Positions 55,655 to 64,000 of a stretch of DNA of 64,000 bases are shown here, piece by piece. Below the pieces are notes generated by a model. That model saw nothing but the letters and a program-made list of their open reading frames with translations, was not told the origin of the DNA and made no database searches. The DNA is taken from NCBI RefSeq assembly GCF_042186555.1, contig NC_133324.1, positions 72,344,189 to 72,408,188 of the forward strand, in the 5' to 3' direction. Made by a program: the position numbers and the translations under genes. The first letter of the stretch is position 1. Every line of letters starts with the position of its first letter. The stretch comes from Aquarana catesbeiana (lineage: Eukaryota > Chordata > Amphibia > Anura > Ranidae).

Positions 55655-56175
55655 ATGATTGCACCTCTGTACCCCTTTATATTACACAGCCCCCGCACCT
55701 TTGGACCCCTTTATATTATACAGCCCCCCGCACCTCTGGACCCCTTTATATTACACAGCCCCCGTACCTCTGGACCACTTTACATTACACTTCCCCCACA
55801 CCTCTGGACCCCTTTACATTACACAGTCCCCACACCTCTGGACCCTTTTAAATTACACAGCCCCTGCACCTCTAGACCCCTTTACATTACACAGCCCCCG
55901 CACCTCTGGACCCCTTTACATTACACAGCCCTCACATTTCTGGACCCCTTTATATTACACAGCCCCCGCACCTCTAGACCACTTTACATTACACAGCCTC
56001 CGCACCTCTGGACCCCTTTACATTACACAGCCCCCGCATCTCTGGACCCCTTTATATTACACAGCCCCCGCACCTCTGGACCTCTTTACATTACACAGAC
56101 CCTGCACCATTGGGCCCATTTACATTACACAGCCCCCGCACCTCTGGATCCCTTTACATTACACAGATCCTAACC
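55655..56175. repeat. 34-bp tandem array (CAGCCCCCGCACCTCTGGAC)
   Basis: About 15 copies of CAGCCCCCGCACCTCTGGAC plus CCCTTTACATTACA. Since 34 is not a multiple of three, at least two plus-strand frames stay open for over 170 codons (PHLWTPLHYTAP-type peptides). These are artefacts. Confidence 0.93.
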
Positions 56176-56599
56176 CCCTGTAATTCTGCTCCTTCCTACC
56201 TTATTCGGGCATGCAGAGTGGGAAACACAGCACAGTGGAGCAGAGAGCAGGAGGCAGAACGGGAGAGACACACAGTAGTGCTGAATAGACAGCGGGACCT
56301 GCTAGAATAAACTTTCCAAGTTAATCAGCAGGTGATTGATTGCTAGGACCAACTAGCAACCAATCAAGAGTCCAGAGACTTGAATGAAGCAAAAATATTT
56401 ACCACCGCTCAGGACGATTTAAACCAAAGTTCCTCCACCTCCAGAGAGAGGAGAGCCCCAGGTGCTGGCAATTGCTAGTGCAAGTATGGATGAATGAATA
56501 GATCTGGACAGCCGCACACTGGAATAAATTATATTCTTCTTTTATTCGTAAAGCAGGGTCATGGGGTACATAGGGCACCACTGTGGGTGATACAGCACA

Positions 56600-56640
56600 A
56601 CAGCTGACGCGTTTCACACTTACATAAAGTGTTTACTCAT
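56600..56640 (-). ncRNA. Hammerhead-like core, minus-strand partner
   Basis: The minus strand reads CTATGAGTAAACACTTTATG then TAAGTGTGAAACGCGTCAGC. ACACTT pairs with AAGTGT as stem II and the GAAAC box is intact. The CUGANGA box has become CUAUGAG, so this copy is probably dead. Confidence 0.5.
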
Positions 56641-56641
56641 A

Positions 56642-56684
56642 GCTGATGAATAAGCACTTTATGTAAGTGTGAAACGCGTTAGCT
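56642..56684 (+). ncRNA. Hammerhead-ribozyme-like core, best preserved boxes
   Basis: CTGATGA at 56643-56649 is exact and GAAAC at 56671-56675 is exact. Between them ATAA precedes GCACTT-TATGT-AAGTGT, a 6-bp stem II closed by a G-U pair. GCTG before and CAGC-like GCGTTAGCTG after could give a short outer helix. The ATAA before stem II is longer than the single nucleotide of natural hammerheads and is the main objection. AATAAA lies 69 bases downstream. Confidence 0.55.
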
Positions 56685-57032
56685 GTTGTGCTGTATCACC
56701 CACAGTGGTGCCCTATGTACCCCATGATTCTGCTTTACGAATAAAAGAAGAATATAATTTATTCCGGTGTGCGGCTGTCCACATCTCTTCATTCATCCAT
56801 ACTAGCAACCAATCACCTGCTGGTCAACTTGGAAAGTTAACTCTGGCAGCTTCTGCTGTCTATTCAGTGCTGCTGTGTCTCTCTCTCCTGTTCTGCCTCC
56901 TGCTCCCTGCTCCACTCTGCAGTGTTAATGAGTGGCGGAGGCAATCGGGCAGCCGGCCCTGGGTGTCACCCCTCTGGCGGGCGTCACCCAGGTGCAGTCC
57001 GCACCCCCGACACCCCCATAGAGACGCCACTG

Positions 57033-57787
57033 TATTTACATGTCTCACTCCATTGCATATCCCAAAAATAAGAGGATTATTCCTCATTTCAGGATAGTGG
57101 GAGGACCCATGCAAATTTTTGTTTTAAACCTGGTTGGCCAGATGCAGAGCCATAACTGTTGGTATATTATGCCAATATAGCTGAGGATTAAAGAGCCATT
57201 AGAGCAACTGAATACAAGCTATTTGGCCATGGCCATCATCAGTGAAGTGTATGGAAACCATGGCTTCTATGGAGTAGGGCTTGGGACCCAAACTCTTCAG
57301 TTCTAGAACTAAAGAATTGGCTTGGATAACAAGTCCAGTCAAATGTGACTAACTACTGATAGCTATGATAATGTCACCAGATAGCACACAATTATATCAA
57401 ATGCCCTGGGCTCTAATTTACACTCTTTATCTCATCTCAATCCATACATTTAGTCCTTTCTACAGTCAGATCAATGAATGTGCTGCAGTTTTCTCATCAC
57501 CTGGCCCACTTTTCAGTTTGCTTGATAAAGTAGTCATAGCTTCATGTTGGGCCTATCCGTGAACCCTCTCTACATTAAAGGTGATGACAAAGAGCGTTCT
57601 GGAGAATCTTAATGTGTGGGTATAAAAGTGTCATAATGATAAGGATTTTTCCTGATGCATGTCTACACGGAGTGATGACCTCATGCAAAATCAGCTTTCT
57701 TAACAGGCAGGCTCTTAACTTTTTACTGCATTCTGGACATCAATTTTCCAGACATTCATGATAATACACGTTCTGAACAAATTACAG

Positions 57788-57836
<49 letters not shown>

Positions 57837-58373
57837 GTATATATATATATATATATATACCGTATATATATATATATATATCACAGTGAAATTATATATT
57901 CAAATATTAAAATTTCTGTTTAAAGCAAAAGATTCTACCTGCTGTGAGTGGCCCTAATTTTCAACTGGACATTTATCTTCTGCACCTGGCTGTCTTAATA
58001 GCTAAACTCCCACAGTTTCCAGTATCGTTTGAGTGACCCTGAATCTGAGCTTAAGAATACAGATCAATGCTAACTACTATTCATCTGCAGGGAATAGGAA
58101 AAGGAAGCCCTGTGTAAGCTCCAAGTCTATCCAGTAAAAATATGTCATTTTTGGTGAGATACTCCCACTAGGTACACATCTAAAGGGATACAGGCCCAGC
58201 AGCTTTTCACATTAGTGCCCCGCAGCTGCCACAGCTGATTGATAATTATGAAACCACTCCCAGTAGACTCAACAACCTTCCAACATGGGCACAGAGAAAC
58301 ACACAGGGATTTCTTCAGAATAACAGAAGGTAGGAATCTGTAACAACGTTTGTTAAAATCCTTGCAATGTACA
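57033..58373. other. No gene recognised; contains (TA)n runs
   Basis: (TA)n microsatellites lie at 57788-57836, 57839-57860 and 57863-57880, separated by ACCGTA. The rest (57120-57780, 57900-58370) shows no repeat ends or coding domain and may be unique DNA. Confidence 0.45.
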
Positions 58374-58561
58374 TACAGTATCTCATAAAGTGAGTACACC
58401 CCTAAGTGAAAATGTCTAAATTAGGCCCAAGTAGCCATTTTCACTCCCCAGTGTAATGTGACTCGTTAGTGTTACAAGGTCTCGGGTATGAATGGGGAGC
58501 AGGTGTGTTAAATTTGGTGTTATCACTCTCACTATTTCATGCTGGTCACTGAAAGTTCAAC

Positions 58562-59305
58562 ATGGCACCTCATGGCAAAGAACTCTCTGAGGATCTGAAA
58601 AAAAAAAGATTTGTTGCTCTACATAAAGATGGCCTAGGGTATAAGAAGATTGCCAAGACCCTGAAACTGGGCTGCAGCATGGTGGCCAAGACCATACAGT
58701 GGTTTAGCAGGACAGGTTACACTTAGAACAGGCCTCACCATGGTCAACCAAAGAAGTTAAGTGCACATGCTCAGAGTCATATCCAGAGGTTGTCTTTGGA
58801 AAATAGACGTATGAGTGCTGCCAGCATTACTGCAGAGGTTGAAGGGGTGGGGGGTCAGCCTGTCAGTACTCAGACCATACGCCACACACTGCATCAAATT
58901 GGTCTGCATGGCTGTCATCCCAGAAGGAAGCCTCTTCTAAAGATGATGCACAAGAAAGCCCGCAAACAGTTTGCTGAAGACAAGCAGACTAAGGACATTG
59001 ATTACTGGAACCATGTCCTATGGCAAAGACAAGTGTGTCTTGCCTACAGTCAAGCATGGTGGTGGTGGTAGTGTCATGGTCTGAGTGCTGCCGACACTGG
59101 GGAGCTACAGTTCATTGAGAGAACCATGAATGCCAACATGTACTGTGACATACTGAAGCAGAGCATGATCCCCTCCCTTCGGGGACTGGGCCGCAGGGTA
59201 GTATTCCAAAATAATAACGACCCCAAATACACCTCCAAGACGACCACTGCCTTGTTAAAGAAGCTGAGAGTAAAGGTGATGGACTGGCCAAGCATGTCTC
59301 CAGAC
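58562..59305 (+). pseudogene. Tc1 transposase, N-terminal and central part
   Basis: From ATG at 58562: MAPHGKELSEDLKKKRFVAL, then HKDGLGYKKIAKTLKLG as the first helix-turn-helix. A TAG at 58724 breaks it after RTGYT, then PHHGQPKKLSAHA is the GRPR-like hook. Next come SLENRRMSAASITAEVEG (second helix-turn-helix) and GCHPRRKPLLKMMHKKARKQ. DIDYWNHVLWQRQVCLAYSQ marks an internal deletion that removed the segment with the first catalytic Asp. The frame shifts at about 59072 and continues as AADTGELQFIERTMNANMY and VVFQNNNDPKYTSKT. There the second catalytic Asp has become Asn (NNND for HDND). It ends at DWPSMSPD where the hAT-like element enters. Confidence 0.93.
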
Positions 59306-59789
59306 CAGTGGCGGCTGGTGAAGTTTTAGAATGGGGGGGAGCCAGACCCCACCCTTCCTTTTTGATCCCTCCCACTTGGTGAAAATGGGAGTGGCTTCAG
59401 CGAAATAGTGGGCGTGGCTCTAAGGTGGTGTGGTTAGCGTCTGAGATGAACGAGGGATGGAGGGAGAGGGAGTGAGAGAGGGAGGGACAGCAGATCCTAC
59501 ACAACAATAGAAATATGTGTATTCTAGAAAGTTTCAGCAGATAAAGATATTCCAAACACCTGATGTTAGCACTTCAATCATCCCGGCACCATGGTTGTTA
59601 TGGTGTCAGGATGATTGAAGGGCATTATTTCTATTATTGCATTGTAATATAAAATTAAATCATTCAACTCACCATAATGCAGAATCAGTGGGAGCCCTGA
59701 ACGTGTCACTAGCCACATTGCCAGCCACCAGATGCCATCAGGTATCCCCAGCGGAGTCCGTCCTTACATCAGGTGCCCCCAGAGGAGTT

Positions 59790-60490
59790 CCTCCTTACAT
59801 GCAGCCTGTGTCCCATAAAATGCAGCCTGTGTCACATAAAACGCAGCCTGTGTCACACAATATGCAGCCTGTGTCACATCAAATGCAGTCTGTGTCCCAC
59901 CAAATGCAGTCTGTGTTCCACCAAATGCAGTCTATGTCCCACCATATGCAGCCTGTGTCCCACCAAATGCAGCCTGTGTCCCATCAAATGCAGCCTGTGT
60001 CCCACCAAATGCAGCCTGTGTCCCACCAAATGCAGTCTATGTCCCACCAAATGCAGCCTGTGTCCCACCAAATGCAGCCTGTGTCCCACCAAATGCAGCC
60101 TGTGTCCCATCAAATGCAGCCTGTGTCCCACCAAATGCAGCCTGTGTCCCATCAAATTCAGCCTGTGTCCCATCAAATGTAGCCTGTGTCAGACCAAATG
60201 CAGCCTGTGTCCCATCAAATTCAGCCTGTGTCCCATCAAATGTAGCCTGTGTCAGACCAAATGCAGCCTGTGTGCCACCAAATGCAGCCTGTGTGCCACC
60301 AAATGCAGCCTGTGTCCCACCAAATACAGCCAGTGTCTCACCAAATACAGCCTGTGTCCCACCAAATACAGCCAGCCTGTGTCCCACCAAATACAGCCTG
60401 CCTGTGTCCCACCAAATGCATCCTGCCTGTGTCCCACCAAATGCATCCTGCCTGTGTCCCACCAAATGCAGCCTGTCTGTGTCACATCAA
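59790..60490. repeat. 21-bp tandem array (GCCTGTGTCCCACCAAATGCA)
   Basis: About 32 copies of a 21-bp unit, with CATCAAATG and CACCAAATA variants. From 60370 on, units of 25 bp with an extra GCCT appear. The 7-codon period gives open frames on both strands (QPVSHQM, SLCPTKC, GHRLHLV) up to 270 codons. The Cys-rich frame is not a real Cys-rich protein. Confidence 0.95.
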
Positions 60491-60908
60491 ACCCCCTCCT
60501 CCCCCGTTCTCCGCGGGAGCACACACAGTGGTGCTTACCTTGCTGTTGTCCTCTCCTGCGGTGTCTCCTTCCACAGTGGCGATAGAGGAGTCAGCTCCTC
60601 ATACCTCCGGTTTTCTGTGTCCCGGGCGCAATGGGAGAGAGAAAACGGAAAGTGATATAAAATTCGGATGTCAATTAAACCTCCCGGCCGTAGTGATAGA
60701 TACTACGAGCACCTGGCGGAAGCTACTCGGCACTTCGGAAAGCGCCACAAGGCGGGATAAACGCCCGTGTCTGCAATTTTGTGATTGCAGAGATGTGGCG
60801 CTTCCCATAAGTGCACTGTGTCTGGCATCGCACTGTGTCCGGCGTTGCACTGTGTCTGGCGTCCAAACACAGTGCACTTAAGGACCTTTTTTTGTATTTT
60901 TTTTTTAA

Positions 60909-61797
60909 CCGCTTCAGCCCCGGAAGAATTTACCCCCTTCCTGACCAGAGCACTTTTTGCGATTTGGCACTGCGTCGCTTTAACTGACAATTGCGCGGTC
61001 GTGCGACGTGGCTCCCAAACAAAATTGTTGTCCTTTTTTCCCCACAAATAGAGCTTTCTTTTGGTGGTATTTGATCACCTCTGCGGTTTTTATTTTTTGC
61101 GCTATAAACAAAAAAATAGCGACAATTTTGAAAAAAACACAATATTTTTTACTTTTTGCTATAATAAATAACCCAAAAAATATTTTAAAAAACATTTTTT
61201 TTCCTCAGTTTAGGCCGATACGTATTCTTCGTATTTTGGGTAAAAAAATAATCGCAATAAGCGTTTATTGATTGATTTGCACAAAAGTTATAGCGTTTAA
61301 AAAATAGGGGATAGTTTTATGTCATTTTTATTATAAATTTTTTTTTTTACTAGTAATGGCGGCGATCAGCGATTTTTATTGCGACTGCGACATTATGTCG
61401 GACACATCGGACATTTTTGACACATTTTTGGGACCATTGTCATTTATACAGCAATCGGTAGTGAAGGGGTTAACCACTAGGGGGCTAGAGAGGGGTTAAG
61501 TATGTCCTGGGGTGTGTTACTAACTGTAGGGGGGTTGGGCTACGTGTGACACGTCACCGATCACAGGGAGCAGAGATCAGTGACACTGTCACTAGGCAGA
61601 ATGGGGAGATGCTTGTTTACATCAGCATCTCCCCGTTCGTCCTCTCCATGAGGCGATCACGGGTATCCCTGCGGTGATCGAGTCTGCCGGCGCACGCTAT
61701 GGCACGGCGGCAAATTCAAAGGGACGTACGGGTACGCACATTTGCCCAGCCGTGCCATTCTGCCGACGTACATCGGTGTGCGCCGGTCGGGAAGTGG
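60909..61797. mobile_element. TTAA-flanked element, piggyBac-like duplication
   Basis: TTAA lies on both sides (60905-60908, 61798-61801). The ends CCGCTTCAGCCCCGG and CGGTCGGGAAGTGG are inverted relatives (CCRCTTC). The TTAA target is characteristic of piggyBac-type elements. No transposase is seen. The block TTACTAGTAATGGCGGCGAT and the phrase CACATTTTTGGGACCATTG recur inverted in the copy at 62955-64000. Confidence 0.75.
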
Positions 61798-61902
61798 TTA
61801 AAGGGCAGGTTTAAAAAAAAATTTTTTTTTTACATTTTTTTTTCTGTGACTGCCTGGAAGGGGGGCGGCGCCCATGCGCCCCCTATGAACGGGCCACCAC
61901 TG

Positions 61903-62115
61903 CTCCAGACCTAAACCCTATTGAGCATCTGTGGGGCATCCTCAAACAGAAGGTGGAGGAGCGCAAGGTCTCTAACATCCACCAGCTCCGTGATGTCGTC
62001 ATGGAGAAGCTCTGGTGAACTCCATGCCCAAAAGTTAGGGCAGTGGTGGAAAATAATGGTGGCCACACAAAATATTGACACTTTGGGCCCAATTTGGACA
62101 TTTTTAATTAGGGGT
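61903..62115 (+). pseudogene. Tc1 transposase, C-terminal part after the hAT-like insertion
   Basis: Past the duplicated target the reading continues LNPIEHLWGILKQKVEERKV then SNIHQLRDVVMEKLW, in which the third acidic catalytic residue of the DDE triad is retained. A small deletion removes the next 10-15 residues. VRAVVENNGGHTKY and HFGPNLDIF follow, the usual Tc1 C-terminus. It joins the fragment that ends at 59305. Confidence 0.9.
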
Positions 62116-62395
62116 GTACTCACATTTGTTGCCAGCGGTTTAGACATTAATGGCTGTTGGGTTATTTTGAGGGGACAGCAAATTTACACTGTTATACAAG
62201 CTGTACACTCACTACTTTACATTGTAGCAAAGTGTCATTTCTTCAGTGTTATCACATGCAAAGATAGAATAAAATATTTACAAAAATGTGAGGGGTGTAC
62301 TCACTTTTGTAAGATACTGTATATCACCCAGAGAGTTATGTTTTCTTTTCAACAAAAGTGGAGTTACACTTTAATGATTTAAACATAAAAAAGAA

Positions 62396-62436
62396 AATTC
62401 CCAGAATGTCCTATTGGACAAAACGCGTTGGACGGA
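62396..62436 (+). ncRNA. Hammerhead-like core with intact stem II
   Basis: GTCC-TATT-GGAC is a perfect 4-bp stem II, followed by AAAACGCGTTGGACGG in which the first base of the GAAAC box is changed. The upstream CCCAGAAT does not fit CUGANGA. AATAAA lies at 62545, and CTACACTATGG, like the 31203 cassette, at 62556. Confidence 0.4.
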
Positions 62437-62954
62437 ATATTTGGTACTGACGTCTCGCCGCTGAGTGATTCCGGGTCGCCAGCGGCTGTCCATGTGAGTT
62501 TTACTTGTGTTTTAAATTGTCTTTACTTGGATTATCACTTGCATAATAAAACATACTACACTATGGAAAATCAATCTGGGCTCCTGGTGAGCTTTATTTA
62601 TCCTTAGTGGGATTCCGGTTAAAGGAATCAGTGGAGACACATCGTTGCCACACTTCCAGAAGGATTTCCATGTATGTTGAAAGGCGCACATGCTGCTGTC
62701 ACGGCAGCCATTATCTCTGGTGAGTTTGCACTTTACTTGAAGGTGGCAGATAGCTATCTAGTCACGTTTTGAATGCTGTACCTATGTTCACCGGAGTGGT
62801 TAAATCAGATCTGTTTTTCCTTTTTCATACTTATGCACAGATGTATTTCGGTATTAGTTGAATTTTAGTTTTTTTATGTTCAAATCATTAACTTTGATTT
62901 AACTGTCATTTACACATGTGTTGGCGCTTCACTTGATATACAAGTTTGATTTAC
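62437..62954 (+). mobile_element. Probable body of a hammerhead-type cassette
   Basis: It holds AATAAAACATACTACACTAT (62545), similar to the 31178-31216 segment of the cassette at 31021-31795, then T-rich DNA with no ORF. The right boundary is unclear. Confidence 0.4.
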
Positions 62955-64000
62955 TGCTTGCCGACCGTTTACTGTACATATACAGTGGCAAGTCGGCTCT
63001 CCTGTGCAGGATCACCTACCTGTAAGGCCCCTTTCACACTGGGGCGGAGAGGGCATTGGCAGTAAAACGCTGCTATTTTTAGCGGCGCTTTACCGCCATT
63101 TTAGCGGCGTTATTCAGCCGCTAGCGGGCAGTTTTAACCTCTGCTATCAGCCGAAAAAGGGTTAAAACCGCCCGCAAAGCACCACTACAGCGGCGCTATG
63201 CCGGTGGTATAGCCGTGCTGCCCCATTGATTTCAATGGGCAGGAGCGGTGAAGGAGCGGTGTGTACACCGCTCCTTTCCCGCTCCAAAGATGCTGTTTGC
63301 AGGAGTTTTTTTTCCCTCCTGCCAGCGCACCGCTCCAGTGTGAAAGCCCTCGGGCTTTCACACTGGAGACACAGCAGAAGCAGTTTCAGGTCAGTTTGCA
63401 GGCGCTATTTTTAGCGCAATAGTGCCTACAAACCGCCCCAGTGTGAAAGGGGCCTAAGTGATCCTGCACATCCAGGTCTGGGGTGCCCCGCTCCCACTGT
63501 GATTGGACACAGCCGGAGCCAATCAGCAGGTCTAGCGGACTAAATGTCCGCTGGGACCTGCCGATCATTCGGGAGAGAAGCAGAACAGCGGTCTGCCTAT
63601 GTAAACAAGGCCGATTGCTGTTCTGTTAAATGGTAAGGTAGTGATCCTGTGTTTCTGCAAAGCAGGAACACAGATCTCTGCCTTCCCATAGTACAAGCTC
63701 CTCCCCCACAGTAAGTAAGCACTCCCTAGGCACACATTTAACCCTTTGATCGCTACCTGGATGTTAGCCCCTTCCCTGCCAGTGTCATTAGTACAATGGC
63801 AGTGCATATTTTTAGCACTGATCACTGTATTAGTTTCACTGGTTCCCAAAAAGTGTCAGTTAGTGTCTAATTTGTCCGCCACAATGTCGCAGTCCCGCTA
63901 TAAGTCTATTATTGCTGCCATTACTAGTAAAAAAAATAAATAAAAAATTCCATAAAATTATCCTATAGTTTGAAGGCATTATAACTTTTGTGCAAAACAA
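62955..64000. mobile_element. TTAA-type element, inverted copy, runs off the window
   Basis: It starts GCTTGCCGACCGTTTACTGT. Toward the window end it holds GCCATTACTAGTAA (63891-63930) and CACTGGTTCCCAAAAAGTGT, the inverse of the 61337-61440 part of the element at 60909. Between them sits the Harbinger-type MITE 63026-63454. A short hairpin, GCAGGATCACCTAC / GTGATCCTGCAC, is split by that MITE. Confidence 0.6.
63026..63454. mobile_element. Harbinger-type MITE, TAA duplication
   Basis: The ends GGCCCCTTTCACACTGGGGC and GCCCCAGTGTGAAAGGGGCC are perfect inverted copies of 20 bp. TAA is on both sides (63023-63025, 63455-63457). The interior matches 8929-9247 and is better preserved, so this is probably the younger copy. 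Confidence 0.93.

Larger units (their letters stand above)
56213..56925. repeat. Nested inverted repeats with two facing hammerhead-like units
   Basis: The outer arms are 56213-56361 and 56811-56925 (AGCAGGAGGCAGAACGGGAG against CTCCTGTTCTGCCTCCTGCT). The inner arms are 56480-56636 and 56647-56806, about 157 bp each with a 10-bp spacer and roughly 93 percent identity. The inner unit holds GAATAAAAGAAGAATATAAT and the hammerhead-like core. The head-to-head inner pair is a tail-joined inverted dimer of a single cassette. The outer pair belongs to the host element. Confidence 0.85.
55620..57032. mobile_element. Array-bearing hAT-like element, left end lost
   Basis: The right end reads CCCCATAGAGACGCCACTG, the inverse of a CAGTGGCGTCTCTATGGGG-type terminus, ending at 57032. 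The left side starts with GGCATTTGCCTAGGTTGCCC without a clear terminus. Inside are a 34-bp array and, at 56213-56925, nested inverted repeats. No second copy of the flank TATTTACA is seen on the left, so the boundary at 55620 is approximate. Confidence 0.55.
59306..61902. mobile_element. 2.6-kb array-bearing hAT-like element, perfect 8-bp duplication
   Basis: CTCCAGAC flanks both sides exactly (59298-59305, 61903-61910). The termini CAGTGGCGGCTGG and GGGCCACCACTG are inverted relatives. The element holds the hairpin and a relic of the 36-bp unit (59572-59745, reverse orientation to 35850-35990), a 21-bp array and a TTAA-flanked element (60909-61797). It landed in the codons for the SPDLNP motif of the Tc1 transposase. 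Confidence 0.93.
58376..62319 (+). mobile_element. Tc1-like transposon cut by an array-bearing hAT-like element
   Basis: The left end CAGTATCTCATAAAGTGAGT and the right end CTCACTTTTGTAAGATACTG are inverted copies, flanked by TA (58374-58375, 62320-62321). The terminal repeat extends at least 28 bp through GAGTACACCCCT / AGGGGTGTACTC. A second CTAATTAGGGGTGTACTCAC near 62108 is an internal copy. The insertion 59306-61902 splits the transposase. Without it, the element is 1.35 kb. Confidence 0.93.

Noticed and set aside
56399..57097. Two near-identical peptides on opposite strands as paralogous genes
   Set aside because: They are the two arms of the inverted repeat around the hammerhead-like units.
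59773..60585. Cys-rich SLCPTKC repeat frame resembling a metallothionein-like or keratin-associated protein
   Set aside because: The 21-bp array is open on both strands, and the frame starts and ends inside a hAT-like element without promoter or splice context.
1..64000. tRNA, rRNA or classical SINE with A and B boxes
   Set aside because: I looked for GGTTCGAATCC-type B boxes with an upstream A box and found no convincing pair.

Overview
This window reads as vertebrate nuclear DNA from an anuran amphibian, most likely a ranid-type frog with a large, repeat-packed genome. The basis is recognition of repeat families: CR1 LINEs ending in (CTATGTAA)n, CR1/L2-clade LINEs ending in (TAA)n, Tc1/mariner elements with long terminal inverted repeats, Penelope-like elements, many hAT, Harbinger and TTAA-type elements, and foldback DNA. 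I found no convincing host protein-coding gene, tRNA or rRNA gene. Almost every long open frame is either a decayed transposase or reverse transcriptase, or the translation of a tandem array.

Layout. 1-5.8 kb: LINE 3' end, then a Tc1-like element split by a hAT-like element that carries a 41-bp satellite. 6-10.7 kb: a run of MITEs and a long palindromic element. 11-13.8 kb: a giant foldback element. 13.8-16.2 kb: a Penelope-like element (RT plus GIY-YIG endonuclease) with a hammerhead-like core in its 3' region. 17.4 kb: Tc1 relic. 18.9-24.9 kb: tandem arrays, most of them inside hAT-like elements with 8-bp target-site duplications. 25.2-32 kb: a decayed autonomous hAT (BED finger, catalytic fragment, C-terminal dimerisation domain) with a 109-bp tandem array in its 5' region and three later insertions. 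33.2-43.1 kb: more array-bearing hAT-like elements, a CR1 LINE and an L2-clade LINE split in two. 44.7-51.5 kb: MITEs, a 170-bp tandem repeat and a second foldback. 51.7-54.9 kb: nested Tc1. 55.6-57 kb: a 34-bp array and nested inverted repeats with two hammerhead-like cores. 58.4-62.3 kb: a Tc1 cut by a 2.6-kb array-bearing hAT-like element that itself holds a TTAA-type element. 62.4-64 kb: another hammerhead-like core and a TTAA-type element holding a MITE.

Two themes run through the window. First, at least seven, probably nine, hAT-like non-autonomous elements (CAGNGG-type ends, several with perfect 8-bp duplications) each carry an internal tandem array of their own unit length; two share one array family in opposite orientations. 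Second, the GAAACGCGT or GTAACGCGT motif recurs seven times, usually with an upstream CTGANGA-like box and a stem-II-like hairpin, and with AATAAA downstream. This is the layout expected of hammerhead-ribozyme cassettes from Penelope-like retroelements or retrozymes. The insertion order can be read from the target duplications.
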